A stretch of DNA of 37,034 nucleotides. Origin: Candidatus Hydrothermarchaeum profundi. GTDB taxonomy: Archaea; Hydrothermarchaeota; Hydrothermarchaeia; Hydrothermarchaeales; Hydrothermarchaeaceae. The stretch is from NCBI GenBank assembly GCA_002011125.2, contig MTMF02000018.1, positions 1-37,034 on the forward strand. The letters are read 5' to 3'. Within the stretch, counting starts at the first letter, position 1; each line of letters begins with the position of its first letter. The notes beneath the pieces are model-generated. The model was not told the DNA's origin and made no database searches. It saw only the letters and a list, made by a program, of their open reading frames with translations. Shown here one piece after another: positions 1 to 7,760 of this stretch. The translations under genes and the position numbers were made by a program.

Positions 1-15
1 CTTTTTTTTTTTTTA
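1..15. repeat. Left terminal homopolymer cap
   Basis: The left end reads C followed by 13 T and then A. Read on its own 5' strand, the right end also starts with C followed by 14 T and then A. The identical cap on both 5' ends is a very short inverted terminal repeat. It could be a true telomere of a linear genome, the apex of a hairpin end, or a tail added in library preparation. Beyond the cap the two ends share only AT-richness. Confidence 0.6.
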
Positions 16-102
16 CTAATGTTTTATAATATTTTCTCTATACTTATAAATTAAGTGTTTTAGTGTAATAGTATTTATTTTATACATTTCCATAAATCCC
101 AT
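16..102 (-). CDS. 28-aa peptide with MGFM N-terminus
   Basis: Tiny ORF starting MGFMEMYKINT, with a Shine-Dalgarno GGTGA 6 nt before the ATG. The TAG stop directly abuts the terminal T tract, so coding runs to the genome end. Its first residues match four other left-end proteins (starts at 810, 1051, 1915, 2245), which is the main reason to believe it. The body is Lys/Ile-rich with no known domain. Function is unknown. Confidence 0.6.
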   Translation of the reverse strand: MGFMEMYKINTITLKHLIYKYRENIIKH

Positions 103-108
103 TTCAAT

Positions 109-324
109 TCACCTTGGTATCATGTAACCGTGTTCTAAATAATCCAGAAGTAAGTGCGTAAAAGCTGCCGATACCAATGCAAATGCCAGTGAAAACCGCA
201 ATTTCCATCCTGTGGTAATATGATGGCATATTAAAGATAATTGCGATACCGTCAAATATATCGAGTAATACACCAATAAGCCCACTAATCCAGAAAATAT
301 GAAATGGGTTAATGGGTCTGGCAT
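109..324 (-). CDS. Small membrane protein resembling the YdjM/DUF457 family
   Basis: 71-aa hydrophobic protein beginning MPDPLTHF and ending in FTHLLLDYLEHG. The pairing of an N-terminal (P)xxTHF with a later THLLLD is reminiscent of YdjM/DUF457 membrane-bound metal-dependent hydrolases, but this copy is less than half the usual length. A GGAGG lies about 11 nt upstream. A competing frame (start 331, end 104) has better Shine-Dalgarno spacing and an ATGA overlap with the upstream gene, but it uses ATT for Ile where the genome prefers ATA and lacks the His/Asp motif. The frame choice is therefore not certain. Confidence 0.5.
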   Translation of the reverse strand: MPDPLTHFIFSGLVGLLVYYSIYLTVSQLSLICHHITTGWKLRFSLAFALVSAAFTHLLLDYLEHGYMIPR

Positions 325-327
325 TGT

Positions 328-609
328 TCATGATTCCTCCTCGATTTCATTCATCGCATCTTCTCCTATTTCTTCTGCTTTCCTCAAGCAGTATATTAAG
401 AAGTTTGCACCTATTTCTTCTGGAGATACTCCTTCTGGTGCTGTTGTATACATTTCTACAAAATTTTTAATTACATCGGTCGCGTTGTCTGCCCATTTCT
501 GGTAGAACATCTTTAGCATTTTTTCTGTGATTTCTTTTGGTTGTGCGTTTAAGTCTGCTAGTCTTTCTACTACTTCGTCTTCTATTTCAAATTCTATACT
601 TATTTTCAT
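328..609 (-). CDS. Hypothetical acidic helical protein (93 aa)
   Basis: Starts MKISIEFEIEDEVV after a clean GGTGAT ribosome-binding site, and ends in an acidic tail (NEIEEES). The first part is strand-like and resembles the N-terminal arm of RHH-type proteins; the rest is predicted helical. No catalytic motif is visible. It overlaps or abuts the next small membrane gene, as expected for an operon member. Function is unknown. Confidence 0.75.
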   Translation of the reverse strand: MKISIEFEIEDEVVERLADLNAQPKEITEKMLKMFYQKWADNATDVIKNFVEMYTTAPEGVSPEEIGANFLIYCLRKAEEIGEDAMNEIEEES

Positions 610-615
610 ATAGCA

Positions 616-810
616 TCACCTTGTTTCTAATGATTCTTTTAATCGTTTTAATTCTGATTCTGTATATACTGTTTCCCCTCCTACTATTTTATATAATTTT
701 TCTCCGAATATATTTTTTCCTATATATCTGTATCTGTCTTGAAACTTTACACCTGTAATTTCATATTGTATCTTCATTCTCTTTTTTATTTTCTTATCCA
801 TGAATCCCAT
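616..810 (-). CDS. Basic 64-aa protein with MGFM N-terminus
   Basis: The start is placed at ATG 810 (MGFMDKKIKKRM), 4-5 nt after GGTGAG, rather than at a GTG that would lie inside the Shine-Dalgarno. The protein is Lys/Arg/Tyr-rich. It belongs to the left-end group sharing M-(G/S)-F-M plus a basic stretch. No known domain. A short, possibly nucleic-acid or membrane-binding protein is a guess from charge alone. Confidence 0.75.
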   Translation of the reverse strand: MGFMDKKIKKRMKIQYEITGVKFQDRYRYIGKNIFGEKLYKIVGGETVYTESELKRLKESLETR

Positions 811-838
811 TTTACTCACCTTGCTAAGTATTTTTATT

Positions 839-1051
839 TCACCTTTCTTTTTCCATGTAACATTCCCATTCTTCGGTTATCGTATTTAGGTTACACTTTA
901 TTACTGCGTCGCATTTTTCACATATATATTTTTTGTAGTCCCACTCATCATCCCAGAGTTCTATTTTGCCTCCGCATATTGGACACTCTGTATAAGGCCA
1001 TGGAGGAACTTTTATTGGTCTTTTCTTTTTCTTCATGTCCATGAAACTCAT
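839..1051 (-). CDS. Zinc-ribbon protein with MSFMDM N-terminus
   Basis: 70 aa. After the shared N-terminus (MSFMDMKKKKR) come CPICGG and, about 22 residues later, CEKC: a standard four-Cys zinc ribbon seen in many archaeal nucleic-acid-binding proteins. A third cysteine group (CNLNTITEEWEC) is unlikely to bind the same ion. GGTGA lies 6 nt upstream. Probably a small DNA/RNA- or protein-binding factor; the target is unknown. Confidence 0.8.
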   Translation of the reverse strand: MSFMDMKKKKRPIKVPPWPYTECPICGGKIELWDDEWDYKKYICEKCDAVIKCNLNTITEEWECYMEKER

Positions 1052-1057
1052 TTTGTG

Positions 1058-1246
1058 TCACCTCACAACCTTTTCTTTTTCAAGTATTACATATGCTATA
1101 CCGTTATTGTTTAACTCGTTTAGTATGTATTCATCTGGTTCTTTTACTGTAACACCGTATTTACTTATTATTACCTGTTTGCTGTGTTGTGTGATTGTCA
1201 TTATTGGTAAATCCCAATAATTTGCTGACTTGATTCTGATAAGCAT
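1058..1246 (-). CDS. Hypothetical protein (62 aa)
   Basis: ATG 1246 (MLIRIKSANYW) is preferred over GTG 1255 because GGAGAG lies about 10 nt upstream of the ATG but would touch the GTG. The gene overlaps the 3' end of the transglutaminase-like gene by 46 nt. The predicted fold is mixed alpha/beta. No family recognised. Confidence 0.6.
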   Translation of the reverse strand: MLIRIKSANYWDLPIMTITQHSKQVIISKYGVTVKEPDEYILNELNNNGIAYVILEKEKVVR

Positions 1247-1743
1247 GTTGGACACTCTCCTATATACATATAATCGGTATATTTTGATTCAACCACGTAT
1301 TCTTCAATACTGTCTGTCGTTAGTACTGCGTTGTTATCGAATACGTAGTATGCATTTTTCCTGTCACAGTAGAAGAATGTTACTATATGTGCTATCGGAG
1401 TATCGTTATACATAATCATCATTGATGGTTCTATACCTATATATGCTAAAAGACTTGCAGATAGCACGCTTAAGTCTTTACAGTCTCCATATCCTCTTTT
1501 TAGTGTAAGTTCAGGTGACTTTATGTCGTCTACTGTATCTTTTCTGTATTCAATTTGAGTCATTACATCCATGACGTCTTGTAGTGACTGTACTCCAAGT
1601 AGTTTACCTACAGATGGGTCTATGCTGTGATATGCTGTTATTAGTATGTATTTTAGTTCAGCTTCTTTAGTTTGTTTCGATGGGACAAGTATTTTGTATG
1701 TTGCATAAGATAGTATTGCTAGTGTAGCCAGTGTAAATAACAC
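1201..1743 (-). CDS. Membrane-anchored transglutaminase-fold cysteine protease-like protein
   Basis: 180 aa with an N-terminal membrane helix (residues 2-20) and a transglutaminase-like core. The triad is visible as Cys88 in GYGDCKD, His119 in AHIV and Asp136 in VFDNN. Transglutaminase-fold enzymes of archaeal viruses and pseudomurein peptidases use this Cys-His-Asp set to cleave or form amide bonds. The start is GTG 1743, after GGAGGTGA. A second protein of the same layout is encoded at 18298-19245. It probably acts at the cell surface or in the virion, for entry or release; the substrate is unknown. Confidence 0.8.
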   Translation of the reverse strand: MLFTLATLAILSYATYKILVPSKQTKEAELKYILITAYHSIDPSVGKLLGVQSLQDVMDVMTQIEYRKDTVDDIKSPELTLKRGYGDCKDLSVLSASLLAYIGIEPSMMIMYNDTPIAHIVTFFYCDRKNAYYVFDNNAVLTTDSIEEYVVESKYTDYMYIGECPTCLSESSQQIIGIYQ

Positions 1744-1747
1744 TATT

Positions 1748-1915
1748 TCACCTCCATAGTTTACCTATAACTAATCCTATGGCAAACCATGTTAGTTTTC
1801 TAATTGCTTCACTTTCTTCGTATGCACGTCTATACTCTTCTGCTGCTGTTTTTGTGGTTGTTACTACTTCAGCTGCTATTGGTTTAGCCAGTTTTTTCAT
1901 TTTCATAAAGCCCAT
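1748..1915 (-). CDS. 55-aa tail-anchored protein with MGFM N-terminus
   Basis: Begins MGFMKMKKLAKPIAAEV, continues as a charged amphipathic helix, and ends with one hydrophobic segment (WFAIGLVIG) before KLWR. The GGAGG of the next gene lies in its last codons, giving tight coupling. It is one of five left-end proteins with the shared N-terminal motif. Function is unknown. Confidence 0.7.
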   Translation of the reverse strand: MGFMKMKKLAKPIAAEVVTTTKTAAEEYRRAYEESEAIRKLTWFAIGLVIGKLWR

Positions 1916-1918
1916 TTT

Positions 1919-2245
1919 TTACAACCCCCTTAGCATTTTTTCTAACCTATTAAATTCTGCTTTTAACTCTTCCAGTGTTCTCTTTTTTAGTGGTACTATT
2001 ACTCCAGTAGGTGCTATAAAGTATGATGTTTCTGGGTGAGTTTCTTCGTACTCTTGTATGTTCTTCATTACTCTTATTGTTTTCATCACGTCTGCTCTTG
2101 TCATATCACGTAGTTTTTCTTTGCCTGTTACTATTTTTACTAGGTCTATCAGGTCATGGTAGTTCATGTCAAGTGTTCCTGCTATTTCATGCATTACTTG
2201 TTTAAGTTCTTTCTTTGTCATTTTTCTCATATCCATAAATCCCAT
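1919..2245 (-). CDS. Helical protein with MGFM N-terminus (108 aa)
   Basis: Starts MGFMDMRKMTKKELKQ, 5 nt after GAGGTGAT. The protein is mostly helical and highly charged, with a central strand-like TSYFIAPTGVIVPL segment and a C-terminal helix. It is the longest member of the M-(G/S)-F-M group. No known family. Confidence 0.8.
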   Translation of the reverse strand: MGFMDMRKMTKKELKQVMHEIAGTLDMNYHDLIDLVKIVTGKEKLRDMTRADVMKTIRVMKNIQEYEETHPETSYFIAPTGVIVPLKKRTLEELKAEFNRLEKMLRGL

Positions 2246-2250
2246 TTATA

Positions 2251-2421
2251 TCACCTCTGTTGTTCTATTTTGCCCCATTTAAATATTTCTGTTGTTAACC
2301 ATACAGCTCCTCCAGCTAATACTCCGTAAAATGCTGCATCTGATATTTTTTCATCTTCTTTGAATCCATATAGAGCGCCACCAACCCCAGCAGCTATTAT
2401 TATAGCGTCTCTTAGGTTCAC
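2251..2421 (-). CDS. Small glycine-rich membrane protein (56 aa)
   Basis: GTG start with GGAGGTGG 5 nt upstream. The protein has two short hydrophobic glycine-rich segments (IIIAAGVGGALYGF and FYGVLAGGAVWL) separated by a charged loop, consistent with a two-helix membrane hairpin. It sits between the 175-aa gene and the MGFM cluster with no gap. A holin-like or virion membrane role is possible but unproven. Confidence 0.65.
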   Translation of the reverse strand: MNLRDAIIIAAGVGGALYGFKEDEKISDAAFYGVLAGGAVWLTTEIFKWGKIEQQR

Positions 2422-2949
2422 CTATACCACCTCCGCATAACCTTTTTCTTTTAGTAATTTTTTAAATACTTCATCTGGAGTAAGGTATCTATATTTTGGT
2501 TGTTTTGCTGTTGGTTTGTACCTAGCCCAGTCAACGTTTCTTGTTAAACAGTCTCTTATTGTTGAGTCTGGTATGTTTTCTATTAAGTGTTCGTCATTGT
2601 CAGCTGTAATTAGTTTTATGATTGAGTTACAACATATTTTTGTGTTTCGTGATAATCTTACTCGTCTTGTTGGTTCATCATCTATTTTTTCGAATCTCAT
2701 AGTTTCTTTATTATACATTATTGGTTGTACTACCGCATATACATATCCTCTACTTATTAGTGTTTTTCCTTTTAGTTTTGGGCATACAGGGTGTCTCTGA
2801 CCTTCTCTTATCTCATAGTAGTATTGTAGTTGTTCCTTTAGTTTTTCTATCTTCTTCTTTCTACGCCATTTACTTATTGTTGGGTCGTACATTGTTTCAA
2901 GTATTTTGTCCAGTATTTCGTCAAGTTTTCTATCTGCCCATTCTCTCAC
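2422..2949 (-). CDS. Hypothetical protein, helical N-terminus (175 aa)
   Basis: GTG start with GGTGG about 6 nt upstream. Residues 1-50 form a strongly charged helix or coiled coil. The rest is mixed and contains several Cys (CP, CC, CL) in no regular zinc-binding spacing. It overlaps the upstream tail-anchored gene by 4 nt. No family recognised; the context suggests a late or virion-associated protein. Confidence 0.75.
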   Translation of the reverse strand: MREWADRKLDEILDKILETMYDPTISKWRRKKKIEKLKEQLQYYYEIREGQRHPVCPKLKGKTLISRGYVYAVVQPIMYNKETMRFEKIDDEPTRRVRLSRNTKICCNSIIKLITADNDEHLIENIPDSTIRDCLTRNVDWARYKPTAKQPKYRYLTPDEVFKKLLKEKGYAEVV

Positions 2950-3410
2950 TTAGTACCACCTTTTCTAAATGCTGGTACAATTAGGTATACCGCTAGTGCT
3001 GTTAAAGTTATATACCCAGCGTATTTTATGTACTGTTGTATTTCTTCTGGTAGTGTCTTTGGTGGAGGTCTGTATGTGGTGTCAAGTGGCACTGTTCTTG
3101 AATCTACTACTTTTTCAGTTAGACATGCAGTTAGTATTTGACCTTCTTTTAGTGTTATTACTGCATACCAGCCACTATTGTAGTTGGTGTAGTAAAGGTC
3201 TGTTGATACAGTGACACATTGCTTTACGTATGTTTCTAGTCCTTCAAATTTATATCTATCTATGATGTTGTCGTCTTCGTCATATATTTCTACTGTTGCC
3301 CATACAGGACATGCTACATCTATTACAGACCTAACATCACATGCTGTTAGCCATACAGTTAATACTCCTGTTCTTTTCACCGAGAATCCTGCTGATTCTA
3401 TATATGCCAT
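2946..3410 (-). CDS. Beta-rich protein with C-terminal membrane anchor (154 aa)
   Basis: Predicted beta-sandwich ectodomain with four or more cysteines, then a Pro-rich linker (YRPPPKTLPEE) and one C-terminal TM helix ending in the basic tail FRKGGTK. There is no N-terminal signal peptide. ATG 3410 shares a base with the stop of the upstream gene. It has the same design as the next two upstream products, so the three probably form one surface or virion complex. Confidence 0.75.
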   Translation of the reverse strand: MAYIESAGFSVKRTGVLTVWLTACDVRSVIDVACPVWATVEIYDEDDNIIDRYKFEGLETYVKQCVTVSTDLYYTNYNSGWYAVITLKEGQILTACLTEKVVDSRTVPLDTTYRPPPKTLPEEIQQYIKYAGYITLTALAVYLIVPAFRKGGTK

Positions 3411-4420
3411 CAATCACCACCCCTTTTAGTAGCTGCTAGTGCTAGTCCTATTATTGCACCAGCTCCGATTAAGTATGGTGTATAGTTTGGTGGTTTTCTT
3501 TCTTCATATCCCGGTATAACTCCGGGTTTTTGGTTAATTACTGTTATGTCTTTCTCGAGTGTTACTGATTCATTTGTTATTGGGTCTATGTATGTAAATT
3601 GTGCAGTTACGACGTCTGATACTATGTCAGCGTCTTGTATTTCTACCTCTGATTGAAGTGATGCTGATTGTTTAGGTTCTAGCATTATATCGTCAAGTCT
3701 GTTTGGAGATACTGAAACTTTTAGTGGGTTGTGTTTTATACGGAAGTATCCCGGTACTGATACGTTACCTGTGTTTGTAGCTCCGATTTGTAGTTGTATT
3801 GGTACGAATGCGACTCCACTTATACTGTCTGGTGCAGATAGTGATACCGAAACTTTTGCTGGTTCTGGAGTTATTGTTTTTATTAAGTTACCTACAATTA
3901 CTTCAAGTGTTTTGCCGCGGTATTCTCCAGATAGTAATACTTTACCCATACCAAGTATTGTTGTTTTGTCTGTTGCTATTAGTTGTCCTTGGTACATAAC
4001 CTGTATGTTTGTTTCACACGGTGGTTTTGTTTGTATAACTATCGCAAAGTCTGTTAGTGTTTTTGATGGTTCTATTTCATAAGTGAAGTCAGTTAGTATG
4101 CATGGTTGAGGTGTTATGTCTTCTGCTAGTGTAAAGCTAGCACATTTTTCAGCTTTAGATGGGTCTGTTATTAGTACATTGCCCATTGATGCACATATAG
4201 TGTAGTTACCAGCTGGGAAGTTCATATATCCACCTATATACTCGTTTACACCTGTAGATAGACTTAATGTTCGTGAGTATGTCTCTATAAGCGTACTATC
4301 TCTGAATAGAGCTATAGATATTGGTGTAACCGTGTTAGATTCGGAGTATATCTCTACTGTAAATGGTACTCCAGCGTATGGAACGTTGTCAGATACTATT
4401 ATTTTTCGTATATAGGGCAT
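3410..4420 (-). CDS. Ig-like surface protein with C-terminal membrane anchor (336 aa)
   Basis: Several Ig-like beta domains are suggested by repeated strand patterns with NxT/S sites and phrases such as NTGNVSVPGYF, typical of archaeal adhesion and S-layer-associated proteins. The C-terminus has a Pro-rich stretch (KPPNYTPY), a TM helix and the basic tail TKRGGD. There is no recognisable signal peptide at the N-terminus. GGTGAG precedes ATG 4420. Likely a virion spike or surface protein. Confidence 0.75.
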   Translation of the reverse strand: MPYIRKIIVSDNVPYAGVPFTVEIYSESNTVTPISIALFRDSTLIETYSRTLSLSTGVNEYIGGYMNFPAGNYTICASMGNVLITDPSKAEKCASFTLAEDITPQPCILTDFTYEIEPSKTLTDFAIVIQTKPPCETNIQVMYQGQLIATDKTTILGMGKVLLSGEYRGKTLEVIVGNLIKTITPEPAKVSVSLSAPDSISGVAFVPIQLQIGATNTGNVSVPGYFRIKHNPLKVSVSPNRLDDIMLEPKQSASLQSEVEIQDADIVSDVVTAQFTYIDPITNESVTLEKDITVINQKPGVIPGYEERKPPNYTPYLIGAGAIIGLALAATKRGGD

Positions 4421-5454
4421 TACTTCTCACCTCTTTTTGCATACAATATTACTGCACCTGCTACTGCTGCAGCACCAAGTACATACGGTAGTTTCGATGG
4501 CTTCGGTTTTTCTTCTTCTGGTGGAGGAGGCGGTGGAGGTGGAGGCGGCGGTGGTGGCGGTGGAGGAGGCGGTGGAGTTATTATTTCTGGTGGTGTTATT
4601 GTTATTGGCTTACACATTACTGAACCCGGGTATGTTTCCTGTTCGCAGTTGAATATGTTGCCAATACTTACACCTACAATAACTTCTCCACCGCCCATTT
4701 CAACTGTTTCTTTTATCGTTTTAATTGACCAGTCATTATCGTTATAATGGAATGTGAACGTGTTTTTGCCTATATTTATGTCTGGGTACACTAGTTGGTA
4801 TAGTCTACCTAAGTATCCTTTGGTTGGGTGCTTCATTATAAGATTGAATATTTTACTTTCACCGCAGTCTGACTGAACGTCAAACTCGAGGTCGAAAGTA
4901 CCTGCGTCTATGTTCAGGTTTTTGACTCTTATATCGGTTATATATGTCTTACCTGAACATCTTGAGCCAGTAACTATCTTGTCAAGGTACAATGTATCAA
5001 CACCGTCTGTAACCATTATGAGTATAGCAAATTTTTGGTTGATAAATGCTAGGTCATCGTATCGTATTTTGAACTTAAACGATAACACTTTTGTCGCGTG
5101 AGGTGCAAGTATTTCTGTGGTATTAAACGACCATACCTTCCAATCTGATGGGTCAAGTGATACTATTTTTGGGACCTCTCCTCTTGCATTAAAGTAACTA
5201 CGTGCAGTTAAATCGCATATATCAAGTATCCAGTATGATTTTCCATATATGTAATCCGATTCTCTGAAATAGCCCCATACATTTCCTCCTTGACCGCATC
5301 TTCCGTTTGTATGTACATCTCCAGCAGCTACTATACCTTTTATTGTTATTAGTCTTGTTTCATCGCTATCGTTTGTTATTTCGAGTGGTATTGTATTTTC
5401 TATCGGTTCGTATGTTGGTTGTATTATAGTTACTGGCAATATGTTTGCTATCAT
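4420..5454 (-). CDS. Surface protein with 19-proline stalk and C-terminal anchor (344 aa)
   Basis: The N-terminal ~265 residues are beta-rich, with several Cys. An uninterrupted run of 19 prolines (nt about 4520-4576) follows, then EEEKPKPSK, a TM helix and the tail YAKRGEK. The proline run is encoded by mixed CCA/CCG/CCT codons, so it is maintained at protein level and is not recent codon slippage. It probably acts as a rigid stalk lifting the head domain off the membrane. It is translationally coupled to the downstream Ig-like gene. Confidence 0.8.
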   Translation of the reverse strand: MIANILPVTIIQPTYEPIENTIPLEITNDSDETRLITIKGIVAAGDVHTNGRCGQGGNVWGYFRESDYIYGKSYWILDICDLTARSYFNARGEVPKIVSLDPSDWKVWSFNTTEILAPHATKVLSFKFKIRYDDLAFINQKFAILIMVTDGVDTLYLDKIVTGSRCSGKTYITDIRVKNLNIDAGTFDLEFDVQSDCGESKIFNLIMKHPTKGYLGRLYQLVYPDINIGKNTFTFHYNDNDWSIKTIKETVEMGGGEVIVGVSIGNIFNCEQETYPGSVMCKPITITPPEIITPPPPPPPPPPPPPPPPPPPEEEKPKPSKLPYVLGAAAVAGAVILYAKRGEK

Positions 5455-5459
5455 CTACA

Positions 5460-5777
5460 TCACCATATCATTCCTAATAGTATTGATAGTACAAATGCAC
5501 TAAACGAGCCAGTTATTGCTCCTATTATAGCGGCTTTAACCTCCGATATATACTCTTTCGTATTTGCTTCGTTTTCTTTATGATAATTTAAATGGCTAAT
5601 TAACGTTTCACTTAAATCGGATACGTTTTCTTCGAGTCTTATTGTTCTCTCAGTATACTCGTTCTGTTTTTTAGACATGTCATGTAGTTTATCTATGATT
5701 ACCTTTGACTTGGCTGATAATTCACCTATTTGTTCTTTTATTTCCATTACCGCATTTATAAGCTGCTCGTTGTCCAT
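5460..5777 (-). CDS. Coiled-coil tail-anchored protein, XhlA-like layout (105 aa)
   Basis: Residues 1-75 are a heptad-rich coiled coil; the last ~25 form a single TM helix (IIGAITGSFSAFVLSILLGMIW). This order matches phage XhlA/hemolysin-type proteins, which sit beside holins, but the similarity is one of layout only. It lies directly beside a small multi-TM protein (5782-6060), as XhlA does beside holin. Possibly membrane remodelling or egress. Confidence 0.75.
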   Translation of the reverse strand: MDNEQLINAVMEIKEQIGELSAKSKVIIDKLHDMSKKQNEYTERTIRLEENVSDLSETLISHLNYHKENEANTKEYISEVKAAIIGAITGSFSAFVLSILLGMIW

Positions 5778-5781
5778 TATA

Positions 5782-6060
5782 CTACCTCACAAGTGCTCTC
5801 TTTAATATCTTTAGTATATTTTCAACCAGTGCAACAAGACCTGCGTACGCTATGAACTGGTTCTGGAAGCTTTCCTCTGTAATAGGTACTCCACTCATGT
5901 GCATTACAGCGCCTACTATTGCTCCAACTACAACTGTCGAAGAGAATTTTACTGTATCGAAATCTTGTGGTTCTTCAGTGTTTATTGCTTTCTTTATGTA
6001 CATTGACATAGAGTACACTATTGCAGCTAGTACTGCAGTTAGTATCGTTTCTACTGCCAT
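5782..6060 (-). CDS. Small multi-pass membrane protein, holin-like (92 aa)
   Basis: Three hydrophobic segments (about residues 5-20, 40-57 and 68-85) are separated by short polar loops, and it ends in the basic tail KRALVR. GGAGGTGAT precedes the ATG. Size and topology fit a holin or a small virion membrane protein. The neighbouring coiled-coil tail-anchored protein and HExxH protease strengthen a membrane-lysis or envelope role, but sequence alone does not prove it. Confidence 0.7.
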   Translation of the reverse strand: MAVETILTAVLAAIVYSMSMYIKKAINTEEPQDFDTVKFSSTVVVGAIVGAVMHMSGVPITEESFQNQFIAYAGLVALVENILKILKRALVR

Positions 6061-6555
6061 TTATATCACCTCCCCTTTTATTATAAATTCGACCGTTTTT
6101 CCTGCATATATTATCAATGCTATTACAAATCCTATGAAATATGCTGGGTATTTTAGTGAGTAGTATATGTTGTCGTATACACCTAAAAATAAACCTTCTA
6201 CCATTGAGTAGAATAAGTTTGCAAATGCAACTATCAGAGAGCCTAGTTCTAGTGGTACAGTATTATTCGTTGGGTATATCCATATCATGAACCATATAAG
6301 TATCATTACTCCAAACGTACCAAGACCGCCTATAAAGTATGCCATTCTATCTGTGACATTGTCGTATGTCCATCCTTTTAAACCGAAGAGGTCTCCATAC
6401 TGAACTATTGCATCGTATCCTTTATAATATGCGTATGCCCAGTGGAAGTATTCGTGTATCTTTGTTGATAGGAATATGAATATGAATACAGTTAGAAGTA
6501 ATGTTATTATTCTTACTGATTTTCGTCTGTATAGTTTCTCATCTAACTCGTTCAT
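6061..6555 (-). CDS. Integral-membrane HExxH metalloprotease-like protein (164 aa)
   Basis: Multi-pass protein with an HEYFH motif (His34-Glu35-x-x-His38) just after the first TM helix, the arrangement of membrane zinc metalloproteases (gluzincin/M50-like or DUF3267). Four to five TM segments follow, with a GG-GTFG turn. The third zinc ligand is not clear. GGAGG lies 8 nt before the ATG. It could process the tail-anchored surface proteins encoded next to it; that link is inference. Confidence 0.7.
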   Translation of the reverse strand: MNELDEKLYRRKSVRIITLLLTVFIFIFLSTKIHEYFHWAYAYYKGYDAIVQYGDLFGLKGWTYDNVTDRMAYFIGGLGTFGVMILIWFMIWIYPTNNTVPLELGSLIVAFANLFYSMVEGLFLGVYDNIYYSLKYPAYFIGFVIALIIYAGKTVEFIIKGEVI

Positions 6556-7223
6556 ACATATGCCTCCACTAATGTTCTTACAGTAGGTATGTTAACTGAA
6601 ATATCTATACCTGATAAGTTTGCTATCGATGCGTGGAATAGGTCTGTATCTACACCACTTCCACTTGGTAGATTACTTGTTATACTTCCAATGTAACTAC
6701 CGTTTACATAGAACTTACACTCATTACCCGGTATGAATTCACATTCCAATATATAATCAGTACCACTGACTCTCGTGTCTGCAACTAGTTGTAAGTTGCT
6801 TTGATTTGTTCCATCTCCAACTATGCCATATAACACATAACCAGTTAGTACAAATCCTATATGTTCTGATGTATTATTAGTGCTGGTGTAAGACGATACA
6901 CCACCGTTTACGAGGTATACTATTTGAGATGGAGTCGTGTTATCAACACTTACGTTGACAGAGAAGTAGTGTCTAACTGTCCATGGCGGTGGTACACTGA
7001 CACTTGCTAGCTGACCAAAAGCCATTTTAAATATAGCAGCGTAACTACTTACTGTTGTTCCTGTTGACAATGTAACATAATCTTGAGTCCATGTAACAGA
7101 ACCAGTACCACCAGTAACTGATGTTAGTAAATTACTAGGCCACTCGTTTATAAATAGAAAACTACCTCTAAACTTCTGTATCTCTTTCAGTACGTTAGTC
7201 TTTTTCTTTATAGTCATTGTCAT
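6552..7223 (-). CDS. Concanavalin-like virion/fibre protein (223 aa)
   Basis: Basic N-terminus (MTMTIKKK), then an all-beta domain rich in Thr/Ser/Asn/Gly with the strand pattern CKFYVNGSYIGSI typical of LamG/concanavalin lectin-like jelly rolls. No membrane segment. GGGAGGA precedes the ATG. It lies at the downstream end of the virion operon, so it is likely a fibre or host-recognition protein. Confidence 0.7.
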   Translation of the reverse strand: MTMTIKKKTNVLKEIQKFRGSFLFINEWPSNLLTSVTGGTGSVTWTQDYVTLSTGTTVSSYAAIFKMAFGQLASVSVPPPWTVRHYFSVNVSVDNTTPSQIVYLVNGGVSSYTSTNNTSEHIGFVLTGYVLYGIVGDGTNQSNLQLVADTRVSGTDYILECEFIPGNECKFYVNGSYIGSITSNLPSGSGVDTDLFHASIANLSGIDISVNIPTVRTLVEAYV

Positions 7224-7759
7224 ATTTTATCCTCCCACCAAATTATACGTATTGACATATTTGCAGCAGAACCACTTTCGTTGGTATATATAATTAATAA
7301 ATCTGTATCGTTTGGTGGCATAATAACAGACTCACCAACTTCAGCTATATCTCCTGTCGCATGGACTCCTGTTCCACCGGGAGCTACTGTTTCTTGAAAC
7401 AATGTAGCGCCTGTTATATCATACGTACCGCTGTGTTCTACATTAGCTATTGAAGTGTTAGTACTGCCTAGGTTTAAATTTACTGGTGTTATAGTAGTCC
7501 CAGATGATGACACGCTTACACCTGTATATATATCAACAGTTCCTTGTGCTTCGCTGACACATCGTATAAGTATAACGTATATATTTCTACCACTACCTGA
7601 TGGATTCTCGAAGTACATTTCGGCAGTTGAACCACTAGCTACAGCAGTAAATCTTTTAGATGCCATAAATCCGTATCCATCACTAATCTTTTTCAACAAC
7701 CTCTGATTAAATATTCCTGTTCCGTCTGTAAATCTCAATATCGATTTCTGTAACCTCAT
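7220..7759 (-). CDS. Beta-rich virion protein (179 aa)
   Basis: Begins MRLQKSILRFTDGTG, then alternating Ser/Thr/Gly-rich strands and turns, ending IRIIWWEDKI. Composition and neighbours suggest a fibre or baseplate-like beta-sandwich. Its ATG overlaps the next start by 4 nt. No specific family can be named. Confidence 0.75.
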   Translation of the reverse strand: MRLQKSILRFTDGTGIFNQRLLKKISDGYGFMASKRFTAVASGSTAEMYFENPSGSGRNIYVILIRCVSEAQGTVDIYTGVSVSSSGTTITPVNLNLGSTNTSIANVEHSGTYDITGATLFQETVAPGGTGVHATGDIAEVGESVIMPPNDTDLLIIYTNESGSAANMSIRIIWWEDKI

Positions 7760-7760
7760 T

